DNA of 64,000 bases from Sporodiniella umbellata (taxonomy: Eukaryota > Mucoromycota > Mucoromycetes > Mucorales > Rhizopodaceae). Under the pieces are notes generated by a model. It saw only the letters and a list, made by a program, of their open reading frames with translations. It did not search any database and was not told the DNA's origin. The position numbers and the translations under genes were made by a program. The DNA is taken from positions 1 through 64,000 of the forward strand of contig JAIXMR010000088.1 of the NCBI GenBank assembly GCA_025677835.1, written 5' to 3'. Positions 48,120 through 59,100 of the stretch are shown here, piece by piece (within the stretch, counting starts at the first letter, position 1; every line of letters begins with the position of its first letter).

Positions 48120-48220
48120 TGAATTGTGCGATACTTTTCTTCAGAATTACACGACACTAACGCATTTGAAAGCACGACACTTCAATTTTTTTTCTTACGA
48201 CATGTTTTTGACAAAAAGTG
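48120..48220 (-). repeat. Right terminal inverted repeat
   Basis: This is the partner of 46,918-47,010. On the minus strand it carries the same short motif three times (48,127-48,135, 48,150-48,158 and 48,173-48,181), at distances from its tip (about 39, 62 and 85 nt) similar to those in the left repeat (about 40, 63 and 77 nt). Confidence 0.85.
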
Positions 48221-48222
48221 TA

Positions 48223-48655
48223 CCCCTAATATTGCTTGTCTATCACACACAGATTAGGAAAAGCGGTCTTTGTTAGTGTACCTGCTCTAAAGAAAGAAAT
48301 ATGTTTTCTTGAATAAATCAAGTCATATACCAGTCTTTATGTCTATATCTCAGGTCTACAGTGTGGTCCAAACTTACTGCATAGTCTAGAAACAGGCTCT
48401 CTTTAAACTAAAAACGATAAACCAATTAACAAACAAAACCGTGCTATTCTTTACGGAGAGCTAATACTTGAAGTTTAAAACATGCTTTTTTTGTATATAT
48501 CATCTCCACCCCCCCTCTGATTTTTGTTGCTTTTTTTTTTTCTGAATTTTTTTATTTTTCCTTTTTATTTTTTATTTTTCTTTTTCTATATAAGCATAGA
48601 CAGCCACCTATTGTTATTTTTTTTTTTATTGTGCTTTATTGTTGAGAGTCTCTCT
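48223..48655. other. SET1 upstream region
   Basis: The AT-rich spacer between the transposon and SET1 has a strongly T-rich tract at about 48,486-48,640, a typical promoter or leader feature. No gene is seen. Confidence 0.5.
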
Positions 48656-51600
48656 ATGGATTTACAATGGTAGTGTGTCACATTCAAAGCATGTACCTTG
48701 TTTGTCTAACCATGCTTTTTTTCTTTGATTTTCTAGCTCTTTAAATATAACGAAAAAGGGTCATCGCAATTATAAATGTATCTATGACCCAGAGTTAGAT
48801 TTCGAAGGTTTAAAGAAAAGCAAAGTGCCAATCTTTCAGTATGAAGACGATGCTACTGTTAGTATGCATTTCTTTTAATTCAAACTACCACCGCTCACTC
48901 TTTCGTTTTGTTAACCTTCCCCCCTTAGTTTGCTTCAGCGTTGCCTCTTCAAGATCCTCGCATCAATCGTGAAACTTATGCTAAAAATTTCATAAAAGGG
49001 AAATTTGCCTACAAAAAATACCTTACCTTAGTTGAACACAAGGTAATAATCCCTTTTTATTATCTGTTGTTCATTACGCTGACAATGTCTTTTTTTTTTT
49101 TTTTTTAGTTTGATGAGCATTCAGTGGGTCCCAAACCGCTCAAGAAGATCTTGGTTTCTCAACTTTCTTGCCTAATGACTGAAACACAGATCACCACTTA
49201 TTTTTCAATTTACGGTCAGGTGTCCCATGTGCAAATCGAAAAGTGCCCAGATACAGGAGGCTCATTGGGCATAGCTCATGTCAGTTTCGAAAACGATGCT
49301 TCTCAGGACGGTCATCAGTGTGCTTGTCAGGCAGTTGAGAAAGGAAATGGGAGGAGATTGGGCTCAGCAGAGGGAGTCAAAGTGTGCTTTGATACAACAG
49401 GTATTCAAAAGAGTGGAGAGGCCCAAAATGACACTTTATATTTAGGAGAGAAGCTTCAAGAGGCTGTACGAGAGGCTTTGCGTGCCAAACGACAAGAGGA
49501 TCATGCCGCGGCCGATTACCGTTCACAGTCACCTCAGAAAAATAACCATCACCGACAGGAAGAGCGAAATGTCAGTCACAACTCCAGACACAATGATGAT
49601 CCAGGACGTGAAAGATACGAAAGGCGACCTGAGGTGCGTAGTGATTCGAGGGGCGATCTTAGACGTGATATCAGACGTGAATCGCGGCACGATATTAAAC
49701 ATGACCCAAGATACGACCCGCGTTGTGAACCCAGACACGATCAAAGGCATTATCCTCGTTACCATCCTTACGATGATGAGTATGAATATTCAAGACATTA
49801 TCATCCAACAGGAGGGCCGCCACCCCCACCACCGCGTTATTTTTCTTCACGATATCCACCCAGGTATGCGGACGCCTACCATCATGACAAACCTTCTAGA
49901 CCCTCTTCACGCTGGGATCCCCCTCATTACAGAAGCAGAAGCAGAAGCAGAGAGAGATATCACAAAGAGGAAAGAGAACGTTCAAAACGATATTGGGACG
50001 ATAGACGCCATTCAGAAGAAAAAGTGAGCACAAGATACCCTATGCTGTTGATATCCAAAAAGTGTTTGCCGTTCATAAGAGGGGCACTCGACAGCTTGAA
50101 AGACATGTTTTATTACCACCGCTCGATTGACGTAAATTTGCTTTACTCTTTTTGTTTCCCTATGCTTATATCCACCTTAGGTTTATCCGGACCAAGATAA
50201 CTGGGTTATCGTTTTTGACTCACTCTCAATAGCAAAAAAAGCTCTTGCAGCAACTGTAGATCAATCCATCATGGGCTATGCACTGACAATCATACCCAAG
50301 TTTTCTGAAATAGATCGCGAAAGGGCAGAATACGAAGGTATTTTTTTTTTTTTTAAAAAAAAAAAACACCTTTGCTAACTTTAAAGTGTCTTGTAGCACT
50401 TTCTCAAAAAGACATACATTCCTATCCTGAACGCAAGCCTCAAACCACCACAAACGTCCAATCTCCACCTAACAGTCATCATCGCTCTCATGAAAATCAT
50501 ACGATAGAAGACGGTGCCAACAAGCGGAAACTAGACTCTTTGCTTGAAGACAAACCAGACCCTGCTTCAGATCACACACCGGCACCCAAACAAGCCAAAA
50601 TTACATGGGACGAAAGTATGCCACCTCATGTCCGTATGGCTCAGCAGCTTGTCAATGAAGAACTGTCAGATGTGTTTGTAAGCGACATCAAGACACGTAT
50701 TGCCAACCCTTTCATTCGCAAGTTTATCAATGAGAAACGGCAATCACTTGCTCAAAAACCCACTGTCGAAGTGCGACTAGCAGATATGCCATTGGCGCAG
50801 CAGGATATTCTGGAATCCATTGCCATGAGTGGATCCAAACTTCCAAAATTTACTAAAAAAAAGTCGAGTCTGATTTCCAAACAGACACTCTCACCTGAGG
50901 CGTCCCCAGATCGCTACCGTATCAAAAGAGAGGCCACACTCTTATGGCGGCCTCATGAGGAGCACAAAAAGACATCAGAAGATGAAGACTTGGTTTCTAG
51001 AAAACAGAATATCTTTAGTACAGATGAATACGAATCTGAGGATGATATCCGTATTCAGACCAAACTGAAAGAGAGGAAACCAAGACGACTATGCGATTAC
51101 TTGAGCGAAGACGAGAGCAGTGATGCTGATCTAAACGAAGAGGTTGGGACGCCTCTAGAAGAAGATTCAGAGGAAGACGGTTTGTTTACTGCTGAGGAAG
51201 AAGACGAGGCATCTAATTTTTATGATTTCTATCACGAGGCGTTTGGCACCAGGAAACGAAAGAGAACCTACACTAAAAAGAAGACAACAGAAGAAGAGGA
51301 AGAGCTGAAATCCAAAGTGAAGCCTGGCCGGAAAAGAAAAGGAACGGATAAAAATGGCCTACACGAAAGCTTTGATATCGAACAAGAAAATCAAGAAAAA
51401 CTCAAGGCAAAAGAGAAACAGAAAGGAAAACAAAAGGAGAAAGAAAAACAGCTTGAAAAGCAAAAAAGAAAAGAACAGGATAAACTCGATAGAGAAGCTT
51501 TGGAAAAGATTTTGCTTGAATCAAGTGATGAATCTGACCTGGATCTACCTGTAGAAGAAAAGGGTACTTTTGAACTTTTGGATACCGTACAAAATTCAGA

Positions 51601-52505
51601 AGACTTTTGCTTTCTTCGCGCTGCTGTTCTGGAAAAAAGCCTGAGCATCGTTCCAGGTAAAATACCCCTCAACCTCTTCATTTTTTTTTTTTTTTTTAAA
51701 AAAAAAACTCATTTTTGCTCTAGAACAAGTTACTAAAGTCAAACGTGGCGGGTGTGCTAGAGCTTGCGTAGTTGCTAAAATCCCAGATTCTGAAAAAGCA
51801 CTTTATCTTCCTAGAAATACAGCACCCGTTACTTGCCCTCCAGAATTTGGAAAAATTTCCTCTCGAGACACACGGGTGAACAATCGACGTCTTGCCATTG
51901 GCATGGAAATGCACAAGAAAACAATTGATTCTGATATTCTCAAGTTCAACCAACTAAAGAGTCGAAAGAAACAGTTGAAGTTTGCCAAGTCTAGAATTCA
52001 TTCTTGGGGATTGTTTGCTGAAGAACATATAGATGCCAACGATATGGTCATTGAATATGTAGGAGAAATCATCCGACAGCAGGTGGCTGAAGTGAGAGAA
52101 AAACGATATGAAAAATGTGGTATTGGTAGTAGCTATCTATTTAGAGTCGACGACGACACTGTGATTGACGCTACAAAAAAAGGCAGTATTGCTCGGTTTA
52201 TTAACCACTGCTGCACGGTAAGCATATATATCACAATTTCTGCTTATGTCTTATACTTTTGATTAGCCCAACTGTAGTGCCAAAATTATCACTGTGGATA
52301 AACACAAAAAGATTGTGATCTATGCAAACAGAAACATTGAACCTGGTGAAGAAATAACCTACGATTACAAGTTCCCATTAGAAGCTGAAAAAATACCCTG
52401 TTTATGTGGCAGTAAGCACTGCAAGGGAACGTAAGTATAAGAAAAAAAAAAACACATAGCTTCACATTCCTTTTTATTTACCTACATAACAATAGGCTTA
52501 ATTGA
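48656..52505 (+). CDS. SET1: Histone H3K4 methyltransferase Set1
   Basis: Nine exons: 48656-48669, 48737-48857, 48929-49042, 49109-50131, 50181-50337, 50397-51656, 51724-52217, 52267-52430 and 52496-52505. They give 1,118 residues in one frame. Set1 is the catalytic subunit of COMPASS and methylates lysine 4 of histone H3. Seen in order: an RRM (about residues 90-170), an Arg/Asp- and SR-rich region (about 215-390), a second RRM-like block ('[15 protein letters not shown]'), an acidic/Lys-rich linker and an N-SET region ('[17 protein letters not shown]'). The SET domain (from about 984) has '[13 protein letters not shown]', '[11 protein letters not shown]' and '[10 protein letters not shown]'. 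The post-SET reads '[13 protein letters not shown]'. The last exon encodes only the final L-N and stop, matching the usual Set1 ending. The 14-nt first exon is the least certain part. Confidence 0.92.
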
Positions 52506-52793
52506 AGAAAATATCTTTGCATTTGTATAAAAATTACTATTTTATTTTTCCAAGAAAAAACAACAACAAAAGGCATTCGTTGATCGCAATATCATACATT
52601 CAAACATTTTGTAAATAAAGCACATTTCTTTTTTTTTTTTTTTTGATTGAGAAAAACAAGGACAAAATAAAAATGCTCACCAGAAGAAAGGGGTATTAAG
52701 AGACGATTCCACAGTTCAAATATAAATACGTTGTCGCAGTTTTGATGATCTAAAATCTCATCTGGCTTACATTTTTCTTCTTGTTTTATTCAC

Positions 52794-54307
52794 ATGGCAC
52801 CTATTTCACGTATTCAAGTGATCTCAACTTCTTGGATCAAACCAGAGTCCTCAAACCCATTTCACAGAGAACACACACAGTTATCAGACTGGGATGCTGT
52901 GATGTACACATCGTATACGCCCCTCTTGTTGTTTTACACCAATATCAATAGAGACCCAAGATTTATGAGTACTGAGGTTCTCAAAGCATCTTTATCTAAA
53001 ACGCTTACTGAATTCTATCCTTTGGCCGGAAGATTATTGGATGTGGGTAATGGTAGAGATGTTATTAACAACTGCGATGGAGGTATTTTGTTTGTGGTAA
53101 GCGGGCCCTTTTTTTTTTTTAAAAAAAAAAAACCCCCTTTTCACATGAGCTCATTCCCATACAGGAAGCAGAATATCCAAAAGATTTGGAAAGCTTTAGA
53201 GAAAATGGTTATGTTCCTAGTCAAATGGATTACCACAAAATGTTTCCTATTCACTTTTATTGCTCCCCTCAAGACCCATTAGTTGCAGTACAAATTACGC
53301 GATTTTCAGATGACGGTGTTGCACTGGGTATTATGATGCTTCAAAAAATTGCAGACACCTATTCTTTCTGTTATTTTTTGGATGCATGGTCAAAAGCTGC
53401 TCGAGATGTAGACTTTACACCTGCAATCTTTAGCAGAGCGCTTGTTCAGTGCCCAGAAGATGCTCCTATCACTGAGGAAGCTTTGGAACGGTATCGTGAC
53501 GAGCATCAAACATCTGCCTCTCAGCTGTCGAAGCCCGACCCTTCTACAACATTTAACCGAAATGGAGCTAAAGGCCCCAAGCCTTTGAAGAGTATTATTT
53601 TAGAATTCGACTCCAAAGGTCTTCAAGACTGTAAAAAAGAAGCCCACACACAGGAAATGATAAAAAACAAAGATTGGGTATCGACTAAAGATGCACTTTT
53701 TGCAATGCTCTTAAGGGCTGTAGTACGAAGTAGAGACGTATCTGCAAACACAGAATTGAAAGCCGTTATGCCAGTAAACGGTCGAACAAAAATGAAAAAT
53801 CAGAAAGGAATCGACTATTATTTTGGAAACTGGACAATGTAAGTACAGAGTTGTCATGAGCCGAGCTAATCTATTCTCTGTAGTTCCCAAACTTTCAAAA
53901 CCAGCTTCAAAGAGATCAAAAGAACTTCACTAGTAGATACAGCACTAAAGTTTCGTGAGGTTACCATTGGCCTCTCACCTTCTTTATTTCATGGTATTAG
54001 CAAACTATATCAGCTTCACGAAGATATGTCGATCAACTACTTGACTTACCAACCCAACTCAGAATCACAAACAACCATAAATGATGTATCGCTTTTACCT
54101 TTTTGTAAGCTCGATTTTGGATTTGGACAACCCGATCGCACAAGAGGCTATATTACTTTTGGAGGAAATGGGTGTTTTACTGTTTTTGGCAGAGGGGATG
54201 ACAATGGTGCGGTTTACGATGTACAATTACAAATGGATGTTGAGTCCATCAGCCGTTTGATTGAGGATCCGGATATTCAAAAATATGCCATGAACATAAT
54301 ATACTAA
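52794..54307 (+). CDS. BAHD-type acyltransferase-like protein, active-site His replaced
   Basis: Three exons, 52794-53096, 53165-53838 and 53884-54307, give 466 residues in one frame. The BAHD/trichothecene-acyltransferase fold transfers acyl groups from CoA to alcohols or amines. Seen: the N-terminal 'LSKTLTEFYPLAGRLLDVG' and the structural DFGWG-type motif as 'LDFGFGQPDR' near the C-terminus. At the catalytic HxxxD site the sequence is QKIAD (Q161 to D165), within 'GIMMLQKIADTYSFCYFLDAW'. The general-base His is thus missing. The enzyme may be inactive, use another mechanism or have another role. Intron 1 carries a T12-A12 palindrome. A simple sequencing error would have to change CAA to CAT/CAC. 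Confidence 0.88.
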
Positions 54308-54368
54308 ACCAAAAAAAAAAAAAAAAAAAGCCAAGCTCTATTATTTTGTTTTTTTTTTTTAATAAATC

Positions 54369-56523
54369 TTAAAAGACAGGGAATCTTGATTCAAAACTAG
54401 GGTCTATTTCTGGTGCTTTTGCTAAATCGGCATTGTATTTTAACTCGGATATAAATGTCTTCAAATCGCCAGCTACATTTTCTCCAAATTCAAATTGTTT
54501 ACGCTCTTCAATCCTCTTTTGATCCTGATCTTGCTTTCTAATATCTAGCCCTATCATATTCATTTCTAACTCGATCGTTCTTAAAGTTTCAGATGTTTCC
54601 CTTATACTGTCCTGTACAGAATCAGTATAGAATTTGAATTCATCATGCTCTTTTTTGATTTTATCAATTTCAGCCTCTTTGTTGTTTGGCTTTGCTTTTC
54701 CGGTAATTTTGCCCATTCGGGCAGCAACCATTGCTTTTGCTTTTGCACGAATTCGATCGCTTTCAGTTATTGCTCCTCCAGGGCCAGTACCTACAATATC
54801 TAAGGGCGGATCGGTATTTGCACTCGAGTTTGTTTGGTTGATGGCCTGGATTTTTTTATTCATCAAGTCATCTTCAGTCTCGTTCAATTGTGCGAGTAAT
54901 CTCGAAAGAGTTGTGTCCAACAGATATTTTGCCTCCTCAGCAAGCGACTTTTCTTCGTCTGCTACACTCGATAATTCTGTAGATTTTTGAATGTAAACAC
55001 CCCACATATCCTGACCATGCTCATTGCCTGATCTGGAAATCTCGGTCTGCAACTCCTCAATTTTTTCTTTTGTCTCATCTATACTTTTTTTGTCTAGTGC
55101 AGATAGCTCATTGTAGGGGGTAGCTGATTTTGGCAGCTTTTCTTGCTCCAATTCTTGAAGTGCTTTTTTTTGTCCCTCAATCTCTTTTCTTAAATCAAAT
55201 ATACGTGTTGTCTTTCCTCGGTATCCATAACTTGAGCTGGTTACAGCTGTGGATGGATCGCGACTACGCGTTCTATCAGGTCCCATTCGACGAGCGCTAG
55301 ATACATAGCCAACCTCTACATCATGATCAGCAACCTCTTTTTTCTTAGTTGCAGTCCGAGACGGACTTGATGCTTGAGCCAAAGTTAGCTCTGGTGAGGA
55401 ACTGAAATTCTTTATATATCTCTTTTTGGCAATGTCATCTAGTATTGTTTGCTTCAGTTTGCTCACAGTATCAGTCAAATCGCGAGTAGAAAGGGGAACG
55501 AGGTCAGGCGGTAAAGTTTCAGGCAAATTATATCCGTTCAGCTTGCGATACAAAAGATGCATAGCTACAGCAAACTCGTTTAGGTTAAGCTTCCCTTGAT
55601 TGTTTGGATCTGATAAGCTCCTTTAAAATAAAAAAAAAGTGAGAGCATCAGTACCTTTTTTCAGCATCAACTAAAATTCATACCAAATCTGCATAAGAAC
55701 ATTCTGAGGAAGCCCAGACTGAGAAAAGATCTCTTTTGCGGTCTCTCCCGAAATAGATCCTTTATTTTCAGGATCCCATGCTTTGAAGACTTTTGTATAT
55801 TGCTTTTTTTCCTCAGCTGTTACAGCCCAAGGTATTTCAACAGAGCTTGATAAGCTTTTGAACTGAGGCGGTTCTGTGTATGAAGATGTATGTGGCATCA
55901 TACGGTTTGCAAAATCCATGTTGTTTCCCAGCATACCTGTAGGCATTGCTGCTTGCGGAGTTAAATTTTGGGGGTTTCCTGTTGGTTGAGAAATGATGGA
56001 TAAAGCTGAAGCAATCTGGTTGCTACTATTGTTTCGGACAGTCAGTACTGCATTTTGCACTTCTCTTTTAACTGAATCTGGAAGTGCAGGAGGAATATCT
56101 ACGCCTGTCATTTTAAGCGATGTGAGGTACATTGCAACTGCAAATTCGGGAAAAGTAAGTTGAGCATCGTTTGTCACATTGGATAGGTCCCTATAATTCT
56201 ATAATTAGTTTTGGTAAATAGTGATTTTGTTTGAGGCCGTACCAAATGTGGGCAAGGTTATCATCTCCAATGCTTGATTTCGACAGTACTTCTCTGGCAG
56301 CCGATGCTTATAAAAGAAAAGAGACAGTCAGCATCCTTTTAATGTATGACATAATTGAAGAGTACCAGTTAATACATCGTTGCCACCAGAAACTTGAGTA
56401 AACACCATCTCATATTTGCTCTGATCCACATGCGCAAGAAAACTTAAACGAATTCCTTTGAAAAAGAGAAATTGAGCAGGCTTTTACTTTTAAATGTCTC
56501 TTACCTTTTGATGGTCCTGCCAT
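54369..56523 (-). CDS. EH-domain endocytic protein, Pan1/Eps15-like
   Basis: Five exons on the minus strand: 56523-56505, 56455-56366, 56306-56243, 56190-55684 and 55620-54369, giving 643 residues in one frame. EH-domain proteins of this group bind NPF-motif adaptors and organise actin-driven endocytosis. EH domain 1 spans about residues 7-95 ('YEMVFTQVSGGNDVLTG', 'DDNLAHIWDLSN', 'AQLTFPEFAVAMYL'). EH domain 2 spans about 176-270 ('KKQYTKVFKAWDPENKGSIS', 'VLMQIWSLSDPNNQGKLNLN'). A Ser/Arg-rich linker and a long coiled coil (about 340-620) follow. The order resembles Pan1, but the proline-rich and WH2-like actin-nucleation tail of Pan1 is absent; the protein ends PSFESRFPVF. It could equally be called Eps15/Ede1-like. 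Confidence 0.85.
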
Positions 56524-56654
56524 ATTAATAATAAATATAATTCAAAAAAAGGAAAGAAGAAGCTGTTTACACAAATGTCGGGGTTTTTGAAAATCTCCTG
56601 TTAGGTTCGCTTGCCCTAGGTTTTTCTTTTTTTTTATTTCAAAAAAAGAGCCTA

Positions 56655-59050
56655 ATGATCAGAGTATCAACAGGCTCAATTTTACAACATGCTATTACCT
56701 TACCAAGGGTTTCTAGAATTTCAAAAAGGCTTAGACATTCTTTTCAGCTGAATACCAGTTCGCCTATTAAATCAAATGACAACCACCTTCGCTCCATATT
56801 TGACGATCAGGAGTTATGGAAAGATCTTTCTAAAGCAACAGGCATAAACCCTGTAGGACTTTGCGGTCACTCCCATTTTTCTAGCATACCGGGAATTCAG
56901 TTTGCTGCTCAACAAGCCATACAAAGATCCCAAATTCTGGTAGAAAGAATTTGTAATGCTTCAATAAATGGCCCTTCCGAAATGAGAAAGGTGATCAAAA
57001 ACCTAGATCGTTTATCCGATACGCTATGTAGCGTCATTGACTTGGCCGAGTTTCTTCGAAATGCTCACCCTGATAAAGCAATTCAAGATTCCGTTCATCA
57101 AGCCTACAGCGATCTATGCTCTTATATGAATACTCTAAATACAGACACTAGAATTCATGGGGTAAGATATATATATATAATCATACAAAGGGTTAAACAT
57201 ATTGTGTGTACACTATAGATCCTTGCTCAAGTTTTAGCAGATAAACCGCTCGTCAGTAAGTTAAGTACAGCAGAGCACAAATCGGCCTTAGTGCTTTTAC
57301 ACGATTTTGAAAAATCCGGGATACATCTACCTGATAAAAAGCGAAAGGAATTTGTACGTCTCTCTGATCTTGTTATCCATTTGGGTCGCGAGTTTGTCCA
57401 ACAAAATCCTCATGCCATCCAAAAAGTAAAGATTCCCTTATCTATGATCTCTGGAATTTCTGTACCTAAAACATATATCAATGATGGATTTGCCTATATA
57501 CCAACCAACTCTCAATATGCCCACGCAATATTAAAATACGGAGAAAATGAGAGTGTCCGTAAGCAAATGTACCAATGCATCAACTCTGCTACAGAAGAAA
57601 GTATTGAGGTGCTCGAAAACTTGATGAAAACTAGAGCACAGCTAGCAACTCTGGTTGGAAATAGCTCATTCGCTGAGCTGCAGCTATTAGATAAAATGGC
57701 TAAAAACCCTGGTAACTAATGGAGTGAAAACAACCAAACTAGTGCTCAGCTAAAAAAAAAAACAATACAATAGAGAACGTAGAAACATTTTTGAAAACAC
57801 TTCTAAAGCATCAAGAGCCTGTTTTTCGAAAAGACATGCTGCTATTACAAAATGCTAAAAAGAAAGAATCTGCAGACGCTATGATACATGCTTGGGATCG
57901 AGATTACTATATGCGTAAATGTAACGAAACAACACTTCGCAAACAATCAGCAACAATGCCCCACTTTACAGTTGGTTCAGTAATCCAAGGGTTGTCACGG
58001 CTCTTTGATAATCTATATGGCGTCAAGTTTGAATTTTCTCCAATGAGACCTGGTGAATCTTGGAACCACGAAGTAAGAAAGCTGAACGTAATATGCGAAA
58101 ACGAAGGGAAGATTGGCACTATTTACTGCGACTTGTTTTCTCGACCTGGAAAAACAGCGCATGCTGCTCATTACACAATACGAACATCCAGACGTGTTGA
58201 TGACGATGACGATCAAAGTGATATACATTTTGCTTTCCCAGGGCGCAATGTAGATGAAGCTAACTTTTTACCCCCAATCGACCAAGGTGGTGAAAGTGTT
58301 CGTGGTAAAGATGGTCTATATCAACTGCCCATCATTGCATTGACTTGCGACTTTGCTCAAGGTGATCATGCAGCGCTCTTATCCATGCAAGAAATTGAAA
58401 CACTTTTTCATGAAATGGGTCATGCTATGCATTCTATGTTAGGACGTACTGATTTTCATAATGTAGCCGGAACACGTTGTGCTTCAGATTTTGTAGAGCT
58501 CCCTTCAGTTCTTATGGAACATTTTGCCTCTCACCCTCAGGTAGTATCTCTATTTACCAACAAACCAGTACCTCAGTCTGCTTTTGGACACGAGAAATCC
58601 TTTGAAGGAATAGAGCTCAATGCGCAGATCCTTATGGCTTTAGTTGATCAATCTTACCACTCCTCTCGAGCCAATTCAAACGACTTTTCTAGTGTTAAGG
58701 AATGGAATAAACTACAGGACTCTGTAGGATTATTCCCAAGTGTACCAAAAACTATGTGGCCTGTCCAATTCAACCACCTTTTTGGTTACGCCTCCAACTA
58801 TTACTCTTATTTGCTTGACAGGACTTTAGCAAGAAAAGTATGGGAGAGTTTCAAAGAAAACCCTTTAGATAGAGAGAAAGGACAAGCATTTAGAGATGGT
58901 GTACTCAAGTGGGGAGGTTCTAGAGATCCTTGGGAATGTATCTCAAGCGTACTGAGCGAGAAGGATGCATCGAAAATTGTTTATGGAGACCAAGAGGCTA
59001 TGAAAACCGTTGGTGATTGGGGTTTAGATGTAAATAAAAATAAAAATTAA
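56655..59050 (+). CDS. OCT1: Mitochondrial intermediate peptidase (M3 metallopeptidase)
   Basis: Three exons, 56655-57161, 57219-57711 and 57774-59050, give 758 residues in one frame. The enzyme is a matrix zinc peptidase that removes an octapeptide from a subset of imported proteins after the processing peptidase. The N-terminus is basic and Ser/Arg-rich without acids (MIRVSTGSILQHAITLPRVS), a good mitochondrial presequence. The zinc site HExxH is seen in 'TLFHEMGHAMHSMLG' (H546-H550), with the family stretch 'AGTRCASDFVELPSVLMEHF' supplying the third ligand. 'FNHLFGYASNYYSYLLDR' follows near the C-terminus. Length and order agree with Oct1/MIP. The start of EH-gene transcription lies only about 130 bp away on the other strand, suggesting a shared promoter. 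Confidence 0.94.
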
Positions 59051-59100
59051 AAGGCTAGAAAAGGACAATATTTTCTGTTTTTTTCCACTTTACTTTATAA

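Larger units (their letters stand above)
46918..48220 (-). mobile_element. Decayed Tc1/mariner-like DNA transposon
   Basis: The element is about 1.3 kb, starts CAC and ends GTG, and is flanked on both sides by TA (46,916-46,917 and 48,221-48,222), the target duplication typical of Tc1/mariner. Its ends form long imperfect inverted repeats (46,918-47,010 and 48,120-48,220). The interior carries a minus-strand transposase relic with in-frame stops, so it cannot move by itself. The left end lies 66 bp upstream of the EXO84 ATG, inside that gene's promoter or 5' UTR. Confidence 0.85.
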
